A stretch of DNA of 64,000 nt, taken from assembly GCF_037975245.1 (NCBI RefSeq), contig NC_092573.1, positions 14,838,001-14,902,000 of the forward strand, written 5' to 3'. The DNA is from Apostichopus japonicus. Taxonomy: Eukaryota; Echinodermata; Holothuroidea; Aspidochirotida; Stichopodidae. Every line of letters starts with the position of its first letter. The stretch's first letter is position 1. The notes beneath the pieces were generated by a model. That model was not told the DNA's origin, did not search any database, and saw only the letters and a list, made by a program, of their open reading frames with translations. Shown piece after piece: positions 35,935-46,929 of this stretch. A program made the translations under genes and the position numbers.

Positions 35935-38203
35935 CTGAAAACAAAGAAAAGAAAACAAGATACTATTGACGAGAAACTAATATAGATGAATTTTGTTTTA
36001 GTCTGAGTATGTGCTCAGGGTGAGGGAACTGTAAGCGAGGAGGAAGTAGGGGAGAGGTGAGAAGAGTTGGGGAGGAGAGGAGAGGGAAGTGAAGAGACGG
36101 GAAGGGGAGGGGTGGGATGGAGGTGAAGACAGAAGAGTAAACGACTTGAGTAGGGCGGGGGCAGGATGGGGAGAGCGTATGCGAGGAGAAGGTATGGGGA
36201 GATGTGAGAAGAGGAGTAGGCGAGGAGGAGGTAAGTGAAGGGCGAGAAGAGGAGCGATGAGGACATACCAGCAGACGACTTGAGTAGGGCGGGCCAGGGA
36301 GAGGAGAGAGTATGCGAGGAAAAGATAGGGGAGAGGTGAGAAGAGGAGGGAAGGTGAGAGAAGAACAGAGGTGAGGACAGAAGAGAATAGAAGGAAGGGA
36401 ATATTATAGCTATTAACCCGTTAGAGCTATAATCGCATTATTGTTTTTGTGAGAGTATGCGAGAAGTATTCGATGACGTTATGTAAGAATATTACAAAGG
36501 CTATGAAATATTGTAATGGTTATTTTAGTGCAAATTGTCAAGGCTAAAAACGGGTGTTTCTTGCGATAATTAATATGCTTCATAAAGGGCCATCGCATAA
36601 TGAAAGCTGTAAGAGACAGTATCGATTACTTGCGATATCAAATATGCTTCCTGAAGGGCCATCACATAGTACAGGATGTAACGGATAGTATCGATTTCTT
36701 GCGATAATAAATATGCTTCATAAAGGGCCATCACATATTACATGCTGTTACAGATAGTATCGATTTCTTGCGATAATAAATATGCTTCATAAAGGGCCAT
36801 CACATATTACATGCTGTAACAGATAGTATCAATTTTTTTGCAATAATAAATATGCTTCATAAACTAAAGCATGAACATGTGCAAGTATCCGTCGTCAAAA
36901 GACTGATATTATTATTTGTTGATATTATGTGGTTCACTTCTAATGGATAGAAGTACACTGAGCAGAATGCTTAAAGGCCAGGAACACCAATGAAGTGGAC
37001 GACGTGTATAGGTGTGTGTGTGGGGGGGGGGGGGGGGTTGTAGTACAAAAAAGGGGGGTGTAGCGGAACTTGCAGCCACAAAATAGAGTAAATAGTTTAA
37101 TAACTATAAGGGGCACAATTAGTGTCTCACTTATAGTGTGGCAATTACAAAGTACTCACCTGATATAATTGAACTAATCCATTATCAGCGCTGAATGCTA
37201 ACATAATTTGTTCCCAGGTTCTCTCGTGAGAACAAACGTAAACATGACTTCCACGTTTCGAGCGCTGTCTGACCCGTCCGCCATTCCTTCTGAAGTTTTG
37301 ATCAGTTGGAGGAACCTCTTCAAAATCATGAAAGAATGATCCAAAGTTCTGCATCACCTCGACGTCTTCTTCCCCAGTTAAATTGACAATTGATTGGTTT
37401 GTTGGCAAAGGAGGTAGAGCGCCCTCAGAAGAAATCATGGGGTCATACAATTGTCTGTTGTATTGCACAATCACGTGGCGGCTTTTCTCGATTTGTTGCC
37501 AACTTTTGTTTTTGAGTGGAACTGGCGGAGGGCGTTTCCTCGTCCGTCCTGTATTCATTTGGCTAAGAATATCTTCACACATCTGTGGCGAACAATTGGG
37601 TCTGTGCCTGTTCACAGGCGGACTTATATTCTCCATTTCAAAATGAGCTTCTAATTGTACCTGACCCCCTCGAATATTGTCAATTGCTACGTCGATTGGT
37701 CCCGGGCTTACTGGAAATAGCTGATTCGTCCTCCTACCGAGAATATTGTCAGCATTACTACGCGTGGTAATTTGTTCACTATCAGTTGGGAATGTTCCTG
37801 CGCTGCTAATTGGATCTTCAGCGTTTTTACTACTTTGAAAGCCATCTGTCCTCAGTCTTGTTTTAATATTTCTCATTATTACATTTGTTGACCCTGATTG
37901 ACTTTGCCACGTTACCTTTGGCACCGGACCACCGGTTGATAATATTTCATCGGCTGACGAAGAGGTAGAGTCGTGATTAGTTACAGTCTTTTCTGTGATG
38001 ATTTCTACCAATGGCGTCCCTGAATCACGACCCCTCTCTCCAACATTTCTATTTTCAGTCCGTCCTCCTGTTCTCCCATGTCCCCTCGATGCTGTTTCAG
38101 CGGGATGTGATGTCACAGATGACGTAATTGTGATGAAAATTGCGAGGTAGATTAGGGATCCTGCCATAATCAAAGGTGTACGTTCCACGTCAAACTGTTG
38201 CAT
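35749..38203 (-). CDS. neurotrophin-like secreted cystine-knot growth factor precursor (2 coding exons)
   Basis: Exons 38203-37160 and 35934-35749 join in phase 0 (CAG/GTGAGT to TTTCAG/ACT), giving 409 residues. Residues 13-32 (MAGSLIYLAIFITITSS) look like a signal peptide, so translation may begin at Met1 or Met13. A polar pro-region follows, with NKS, NQS and NLT glycosylation sites. It ends in RQRSKR, a furin-type site, at residue 317. The 92-residue C-terminal part has VYVCSHERTWEQIMLAFSAD, then QQFVLTNRC, then VICVNEISTV and FIHVETC. These follow the order and spacing of the neurotrophin core (VCxSxxxW...D..G..V, QYF.ETKC, C.....V.A, FIRIDTxC). The expected function is a secreted ligand for a Trk or Toll-like receptor. 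Spatzle-type factors are a less likely alternative. Only four of the six canonical cysteines are seen. Confidence 0.68.
36005..36395. repeat. purine-rich (GAGGA-type) tract in the neurotrophin-like gene intron
   Basis: About 390 bases almost wholly G and A, made of variants of GAGGAGAAGGTAGGGGAGAG. Strand asymmetry of this size can favour triplex (H-DNA). The Ser/Pro/Leu frame on the other strand is a shadow. Confidence 0.9.
36560..36860. repeat. 69-bp tandem repeat, about 4 units
   Basis: Units of ATATGCTTCATAAAGGGCC ... CAGATAGTATCGATTTCTTG recur every 69 bases; GGGCCATC occurs at 36587, 36656, 36725 and 36794. Located in the intron of the neurotrophin-like gene. Confidence 0.93.
37160..38203 (-). 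CDS. neurotrophin-like gene, exon with signal peptide, pro-region and first part of the domain
   Basis: 348 codons from ATG to LVQLYQ and a GTGAGT donor. A good acceptor (CCTTTCACACAG, exon from 38215) lies just before the ATG, so a 5' UTR exon probably precedes it. This is the longest non-repeat open frame in the window, with balanced codon use. Confidence 0.88.
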
Positions 38204-38914
38204 TGGAATTTATATCTGTGTGAAAGGTGTGAACAAAAGAGAGAAGAAAATTAGATTTTAAGTTACTACTCCAGTAACTTGGACTCCGCACACTCAGTCC
38301 AGGAAACCATGCTGTTGTACTAACCCCTCCACATTATACCAGGACCGCTTGGTAAATGCCTTATCTTTGAAAATAGTGCATGAACTGTTAAACTTAAAAA
38401 CAAGCATTATCTAGAAGTTTCGGTAACATTAGAAGAAAAAAAAATACTCCTATCAAACGTTAGCAAAAAATATCAGGTCGATAAAATTGGAAGTGGAATA
38501 CATTTGATAAAATCGGTTCGTGATTGAATATCTCAAAACAAGGTTTACGGCTCCCTACTTGCGCGTTAAGGCATCTTACATATTAAGTTGAGAAAAACAT
38601 CCCCGATTTCTATCATCGGCATTTTACGTCAAGAGGAGTAGCTTTATTCAACTCTGTTTATTTTTATTTTCACGTCTCCCGTGGCTTAAAGGTGGCTAAT
38701 GATAGCTGTACAACCCATCTATAGTACAATGCCTCCAGATGGCATTGCTAACAGATGTGTGGGACTTTCTCTATTTAACCCAAACAGGCCGATACAAGAA
38801 AAGATCTACTCTATGGGATAGCAACCAGGGAGCTCTTACCGAGTATCTACCCTCCCCTGTAAGATACGTACAGCCAGTACTTAGATCAATGGTATAGTCA
38901 TATACCGGGTGTAT

Positions 38915-38956
38915 AAATATCTATATATATATATATATATATCAATATATATATAT

Positions 38957-38999
<43 letters not shown>

Positions 39000-39061
39000 A
39001 ATATATATATATATATATATGTATATTTATATATATGTATGTATGTGTGTATGTATGTATG

Positions 39062-39121
<60 letters not shown>

Positions 39122-39154
39122 TATACAAATGAATATAAATATATATATATATAA

Positions 39155-39208
<54 letters not shown>
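38915..39208. repeat. compound (AT)n array
   Basis: Nearly 300 bases of TA repeat with CAATA, GTATG and GAATATAAAT interruptions. All open frames across it are artefacts. Confidence 0.97.
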
Positions 39209-39212
<4 letters not shown>

Positions 39213-39397
39213 TCATTTGTAACTGTGAGTTCTTCAAACTCTGCGGTACTAATATACCCAAATTGTCGTATTGTTAATTACACGTATAAGAACAGGAAAG
39301 CTGCAATGTATCATTTAAATTATACAACATATACTCGATACAAAATTAATGTAAAATATAATTTGACACCATAACTAATGTTTGCCAGAGGTGTCAA

Positions 39398-39580
39398 AAC
39401 CCAAAGAAATTTAACAATTGTTTCCAATTAAGGATACTTATTCCAATAAACCCTTTTTTTAAATAGATAAGTAGGGCTTCAGAAATAAACCCAAAGAAAT
39501 TTAACAAGTGCTTCCAATTAAGGATATCTGAAACCAATAAAACAATTTTGTTTTTTGAAATAGCTAAGTTGGGCTCAGGA
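39398..39580. repeat. 90-bp direct duplication
   Basis: AACCCAAAGAAATTTAACAA begins at 39398 and nearly the same string at 39488. Both are followed by TTCCAATTAAGGATA and by AATAG(A/C)TAAGT(A/T)GGGCT. Confidence 0.9.
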
Positions 39581-39599
39581 AGTAAGTGAAACAAAAGGG

Positions 39600-42500
39600 C
39601 AACATAACAAACAAATAAACAGATAAATCTACCCCTATCAAGTTAGTTTCATATACAACAACAAATCACTAGTTTCAAAGTTGTGTTTTATTACATGGCT
39701 TTAGTGAACCAAATCGTTGGTCACGTGCTTCTATATAATAATATACATGACTTATTTGTATTATTCCAAAAAAAAAAAAATTCTCTTTTGTATATTGTGC
39801 TAGTAATCGCTTCTTTATAACAAGTGTGTTGTAAATCGCTTCCTTCCGTTATCCAATGTATCATCAGTGTAATAATACGCCCATTTAACTTCGTATAAAT
39901 CTAGCAGACTAGCGACAAATACCATTTATATATTTTAAATCTTTCTTTCCATGAAACTATTAAATTATTCATTTTTTTCGTGAGATAACGTTTAATTTCT
40001 GTTCTATTTCTTGCCCCGTTATCCTGGGCTCGTCAATCGTCTTATTGTATTTTTAAAGATGTTCAATCATTGACTGATTGAAAAGCAATTTCACACAAAG
40101 CTGAACGTGATAACGTGTACTATAAGTTGAGAGAGATGCAAAAATTACTCCCCATTATAGGTTGGCTTAAGTCTAAAATAAGCCAAATTTGGAAATAATC
40201 CTGAGAAGATTGGCACGTTATATTGCTTTCTTGCATTTATTAGTGTAAATAATAGTTTAAGTGACATTTATTTAAGCCAGTTGCACTTTGAGAAACAAAA
40301 TAGTCATAAATATCAAACGTATGCAATTGCTATTAAATATCTGCAGAGGATCACAGTATAATGAGAAAACATTTTACTTAAAAAAAAAAAAACTTTCATT
40401 GAGAAATGATATTTTAATCTAAAAATAGTGTTTTAATATATATATATATATATATTCGGTGTTAAAAATAGACATTGTACGTATATGATAATTATAGTTA
40501 AGCCTACAACGTTTATGAGATGCTTAAAAAATAAATTACCTTTTATTTGGTATTCCCGACCTGGTTGTTTCAAAAGTATTTCTAATACTGCATTACAAGT
40601 TGTAGACACCCTTTGCTTATATCGGCCTTTTATACACAACAATATATTATTTCAAAGAAATTTCAGCACATTTAATCTCAAAGCAAGAAAGCCTGTCCAC
40701 TTCCTATCTACTTGAAACGGGATATTCAGCAGGGGAGTATATAGGAAATTGGTAATGACGAGGAGGTGTAATCCGGGGGCGCCCTAAAATAACGTTCAGA
40801 GTGCAGTCTACTTTACTTATACTCTAAATATGCAATTATACGTGGGTCTGCTACCCACGCTTTAACTTTCTCCTCATCTACTTCTAATACCATCATGCTA
40901 GATTCTTGGTCCGTCTATTTGTTTGTTAACAGCATTTCGAAATAAGAAAAGTCAACAAGTTTAGTCCATGGTGGCAAAAAGTTTGTGTAATGTGTGACGT
41001 CAAAAGGGTGTTCCTGCGGTTGTATTTATACCAACTCTCTCCATTGTCAAATATTAAAACGTCCTCACGAGTTACATTTGATTGACATTGGTATTGTCTA
41101 TCACTGTGACGTCAAAAAAAGTCTACACAGGGTTATAAGTTCTAATATGAAGCTACCGGAACTGAGTGATGTCGTCATACTATATTTGAACAATTTATGT
41201 CTATATATATGACACTTGATCCAAGAAACTGTTTCCTTTCTTTAACTGTACTCTATAAACTGTGAGTATTCATTCTAAAATCATATCTAACTCGGGGCCT
41301 GAGATGAATCAGGTATACAGATCTGGGTGGAACCACTCTAAACATCTTTACAAATATTTCTTACTCTATATTTAGAGTGACTTTCTTGACTTTATAGCTC
41401 TCTGCTGCAAGGTTTTAACACCTCAAAATAGTGGCTTTAAAACGACATAGAACTCATGTCAGAAATCATGGAGCTTTGCAGAGCTTTTGACCCCCCCGCC
41501 CCCGCCCTCCCCTCCCCCTCTTCCACCATCCCCTCCTCGTCCTCCAACATGCTCTCGTTCAGCAAGAAGGATCGTTCGTGAAGTTAATTAAATGACCGTA
41601 AAATGTACAGAGCATCTTTTTTTTACAATTGAAATGCACTAAAAAGAGTTTTCACTTTACTCACAAACACATTCTTCAAACCATATTTGGACATGACTAG
41701 TGTTCTGTAGATGACGTCATATCATGTTCAAACACGTGTGATCATTTGGTGTTGAATTTGCTGTACTCTTGGCATACTACTATACTCGACCTTAAAAGGA
41801 AAATTCTAGGTAAGGAGGGGAGGGGTTGCGGGGGAGGGGGAGGGGGAATCATCTACTACTCAAGGTCATTCAACTTTAACCATACATTTGTTATTTATGC
41901 TAAAAGCCTAGTAGTATATTTTTAGACATTGTGTAGCATACATAGTATGTTTTTCCTAATATCGCGGTTATACACCATGTAATCCATCTGGTAGTTCCTA
42001 TATTTAAAGCTTATTCATCGTGTTTTGTTTCATAGTAGACAGGGTAAAAGGCAAAGACCTTTGTTTGTGGTAAAAAATAAAAATAATAAAAAACAACGAG
42101 AATATGATATTACTTGATGATTATAATTACACCAGTACCTGAATGAGTAAGCTACCGGTACTAAATATGGAATTTCGAAAAGCGGATTCGAAAATGGAAC
42201 CCCTTGTTCCGGTGGAAGTACATTTCTCGTATTTACGGTTTACTCAGACTAAAAGAGAAAAAATAGCGGTTATTTAACAAAAGAAAACAATTTAAATGTT
42301 GACGGGGCATGACGGTATATCTCTGGAGTAGGCTACAGTCGATAGAACTACAAGCTTTGATATGGTATATCAATTTATTACGTCACAATTTTACTAACAT
42401 TTAAGTTACATATTTAGATTACACCTTAAGCCATCCAGAGGGACTTGGCGTGCATGGCGACTTATATATTAAACACCGCTTTCACTGGTTTTCATTTCCC

Positions 42501-45500
42501 CCTGATTTACGGATAACTTCTTAAACAGCATTCACAATATACGTTAGACCCCTGGTATTCAAACTTTGTTATCTTGATTGAACTCAATTTCCCCGTTCAT
42601 CATCTTGGCGACCCTGCCGTGGCGGATGTTATATGGCCTAGTGGGGATGGGTGGGGTAGGTCACCCCCTCCCCATTAAGAAAGTTTTATATGAATATCGT
42701 GTGCTTATAGTTTGCCATTTTTGAAATAATCTCGACCCCAACGTTGAATACTAAGGTGGGAGGGCGTTAGGCTCATGCAAAAACGAGGATTATGATCACA
42801 TTCAATATATTCAATATATAATCAATATATTCCTATATTATTTGCTTGACTTGATGTTTCTTGCTTATTTAATAAATCAAAAGCACTCGAAAAGTACGCG
42901 GATGAAAAAGTTCTCGGACTTGGAAGTCGGATTCTAAAATGTTGTACTAGGACACATGGTACTTGACAGTAGGAAATTCATGTACTCGGAAGTACATCAG
43001 TACTCGGATGATAGTATACATGCCTACAAAACTTCTGAATACGCCATTTTATGCCAACTTTCTCTTACTCATGGCAAACATATGACAATCGTTATATTTG
43101 TTCCTTACTGTCAGAAATTTAAAAAAAACATGGGACTTCATCCAAAAGTAAAATTCAAAAGTTCTTTTCAAAATGAATAATGCAGTATCACTTATTCTAA
43201 AGGGTCTTATAACGCTATAAAACAAGGAAGAAAAAACATGTGGTGACATATCTCAATGGCTTTGCCGTAAGCAAACCTCTTCTTTACACTAGTGAAAAAT
43301 ATGTATAAACATTTTATAAATCATCACCTCTTGACAAAACTGTTGCAAACTGTTTCATATGAAAATTAATGACCCCAACCGCACTCTATCGTAGCACTTA
43401 ATTGCCTAAAGTGCCATCATATTGTTGTTATTAGGGAATCAATAATAATAATAATGATAATAATAACCATACTGTGGGTTGCGTTAACCTCTGTGACACT
43501 AAGAGACATCATTTATGCCTACGTTATTTTTAAAATAGCTGCATGGTTGCCATTTTAAAATCATATCCTGCTTACTTTTCATCGGGCTCTCGTTCTTTAC
43601 GGCAACGTCTGTGGAGTTTTCCTGTTTTCGTTCAGAATAAACGATTAGCCTGTTTAGCTATAACCATAGCTCTGCAAAGGTTGACGACACTACCTGATGA
43701 CTCCCGCCCTAATTCTTAGATTCAATGTAAACTAGGCTAGATGTCTCACAATATTAAAGTGTGATAGTTTAATGCTCACTGGTTATATTTACTATGAAAA
43801 GCCATACCTATTTCTTTCTCAAGCAACGTCTGTTGTGACATTCAGGGTCGCAACCATCATTTTTCTACTGGGATGGGTTGGGAGGGGGTGGGGTAAGATC
43901 TTATGTCTTCCAGGGGCAGTGGAGGGATTTAAGGGGAGGAGTGGTCCTTCCATTGTTTGGTCAAATGGATGGTGCTTACATGCAAAATGATGCTAAATAT
44001 TTTGCAACTTTTGAAACAATGTTGAAGAAATTTTGACTGTAGGTTGCACCACATATGCATGTGATATATTTATGTTCTGTACACTAGGATTTTTCGTAAT
44101 AGTCTGTCTGACAGTGGGGGAGGGGCGAGGAGGGGCGGGAAGTCTGAGCACACTGGTTGTATTCTGAGGCCCAAGTCTCCCATATACGTGGTTGCGTGCC
44201 TGTGACATCATTAACTACCCTAGTAGTTTCTTTTGACGCGTATTTATTAGCAAACTGTCATATTATCCCGTTTACGCAACCAGCTTAACCAAGAATATCA
44301 TATTAAGGCAAGTTTCTATGCAACTGTTAAGTCTAAGTCTTCTATATAATGCAATTGGCCTCCTCATATATGACTGCTCAACCACTAAAGAGTCATATCT
44401 TTTCAATTTAAAAAATGCATATATACTGTATCGATACCCTGTGACAGAAGGAAAATGTGTTTTGATCTTTAAATGATGTGGTAGTTAAAAGAACGGTAAA
44501 TAAATTGTTGCCAGCTAACTTCCACTTTCGTACCTCGCTCAGTTTCCTGGGGTTTTATCAACTCTATATGTTATACCGTCTGACTATTAAAACAGATAAT
44601 GGCTTTGCCAGGTTACTAGATCAGTCACAATCTATGACTACGCGTTATATGAAGCCAACGCTACACATCACGATATCCACCTCTTCAGTTTAGAGCCAAA
44701 ACTAGGAATCAGGATACGACGAACCGAGTAGAATCTTTAAGATGTCTCTATCACAAGTTAAGAAGATCTCGCCCCCTCTACAACCCCCCCCCCCCCGCCC
44801 TCGCTCTCTCTCTCTCGTTGTCTCACTCTTTCTTTGTAAACAGTCCTAACGTGTACCGCACTATACCTATAGTAACAAGACTTGTGACAGATGGCCAACT
44901 GTACTTCTATAGGCTTCTTCATTTCATCTACAAACAATACCCCACACCGCTTCTCTTGTCCTCTCCTCTCCTTTACCTCTTCTCCTTCCTCCCTAACATC
45001 CCTGTACCCTCATCCATCCATTTCTTTTTCCCCATCAAAAGATCCATCCATACACTTATGGGTACTTCAATTGTATATCTACACGCCTTGAATGTATCCT
45101 CTTTTACAATAACCCACCCCTTCTCCCCCTCTCGTATTCCTCGTTTTGTACTAATATCCCTCCCTCCTCTCCCTACATCCAAGTCCTTTATTCCCATCAA
45201 TCTATGTCCACCTATAAACTTCAGTCACCCCACCAATATTGTCCATTTATAGTTTATAATTTCGTGTGTAGGCACTTTTAATGGTATAATAAATAAGTAG
45301 ACCAGTTGACCGGAATTAGTCACCGGTCACTAAGGCTGTACGTTGCTAATTAATGTAACAAAAATTCTAGATACTGTAAAGATAGGGTACTAAGGTTGTG
45401 AGGAGGCATGTTAGCGAGGAAGCCTGGTTGAAACACAATCAACCTCATCATTACAATACAAGGAACTTCAAAAGTACAATGGCGTACAAATACCCATGCG

Positions 45501-46070
45501 ACAAGATAAATGTATTCTTTCTACTTATACCCAACAGATTCAGTACTCGCATATCGCAGATAAAAAAAAATCGAGGGTTGTCAATGGTATTCGCATCGTC
45601 CTATTGTCGTGTCACTCAGAAGAGAGAAGATGGGACGGGTGGACGACCCCGTTATAATTGCTCGACCTACCATCTGTTCGTAATGTTTCATTGGTCTAGT
45701 TTTCACTTCTCTCACGGCTCACCACATTTTCAAAGACACTAAGTAACCAGTGAATGCTTGAGGGAACCAGACCGTTTGCCATTGGGAATAAAAAGGCAAC
45801 TGCAGTTCAAATTTGTACATCACATCACAACGTTTACCTTGTAGTTATTACCCCTAGAGTTTGTTACCCATAGTCACGTACTTACATGAAACTATTGTAA
45901 GTATACAGTTTGTTTTATTACATGATCAGTTCTTCTGATATATCTTGTGCATTATTTTGAATAAATGTTTTAGTCGATCTGATTCATTTTAACGCGTTTG
46001 AAGAATAACACAAATGACGTAACGTAAAAAGTACCGTAACGTAATACACCATATACTGTTCCATCACATG
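39600..46070. other. intergenic, no gene recognised
   Basis: No exon found with recognisable family and splice sites. C-rich tracts near 41490-41540, 44782 and 44945-45190, a short TAA repeat near 43440, and three perfect TGACGTCA palindromes (40995, 41107, 41712) are the only structured features seen. Confidence 0.5.
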
Positions 46071-46073
46071 TTC

Positions 46074-46440
46074 GTTCCACCATATAGTGAACATTGTATT
46101 GTGTTCCACCATATAATGAGCATTGTATTGTGTTCCACCATATAGTGAGCATGGTATTGTGTTCCACCATATAGTGAGCATGGTATTGTGTTCCACCATA
46201 TAGTGAACATTGTATTATATTACACCATATCATGAACATTGTATTGTGTTCCACCATATAGTGAACATTGTACTGTGTTACACCATATAGTGAACATTGT
46301 ATTGTGTTACACCATATAGTACACATGGTATTGTGTTGCACCATATCATGAACATTGTATTGTGTTCCACCATATAATAAACCTTGTATTGTGTTACACC
46401 ATATAGTGAAAATGGTATTGCGTTACACCATATGATGTTC
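46074..46440. repeat. 29-bp minisatellite, about 12 units
   Basis: Units of GTTCCACCATATAGTGAACA plus TTGTATTGT recur every 29 bases (for example GTTCC at 46074 and 46103). Since 29 is not a multiple of 3, the long open frame on the minus strand cycles through three frames every 29 residues and is not evidence of a protein. Confidence 0.95.
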
Positions 46441-46489
46441 CATGCACGGGGACAGAGGAGTAAATACTAACCCACATTCTAACATAGTC

Positions 46490-46521
<32 letters not shown>

Positions 46522-46779
46522 ATTTTCTTTGTACAGTCACCGATACCGTGTCGGGCAGTGACTCACATACCGCTACCATAACACACACAAATATACACCG
46601 TGTTACTCATAAAACTGTATTCATACGGAAAGACGCAACATGTTAAGGTACCCTACCAAGCAACTATGATATATAAAGGTAAGGCAATCTTTAAGCATTC
46701 CCCCCAAAAAAGAAATTATTTTAGTTAGACGTTAGACGTACAGTAGAACTGGTCGTCTACAGAATAGAACTCGATCACC

Positions 46780-46925
46780 ATTTCCCCTCCCTTCACCTCC
46801 CCTTCTACCCTTTCACCTTCACCTCCCCTTCCAGCCCTTCACTTCCCCTTCCCTTCACCTCCTCTTCCAGCCCTTTACCTCCCCTTCCAGCCCTTCACCT
46901 TCCCTTCCATGTTCTCTCCCCCCCC
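46780..46925. repeat. polypyrimidine minisatellite
   Basis: Repeats of CCCTTCACCTCCCCTTCCAG, irregular, about 145 bases. Confidence 0.85.
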
Positions 46926-46929
46926 CCTT

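Noticed and set aside
36015-36266. 83-codon Ser/Pro/Leu frame
   Set aside because: Complement of the purine tract in the neurotrophin-like gene intron.
44818-45252. 144-codon frame rich in Ser, Pro, Leu and Phe
   Set aside because: Low-complexity pyrimidine-rich strand; no splice sites or family features.
45970-46344. 124-codon frame, and the thought that regularly spaced 29-bp repeats could be a CRISPR array
   Set aside because: Units are directly adjacent with no unique spacers, in an animal genome; it is a minisatellite.
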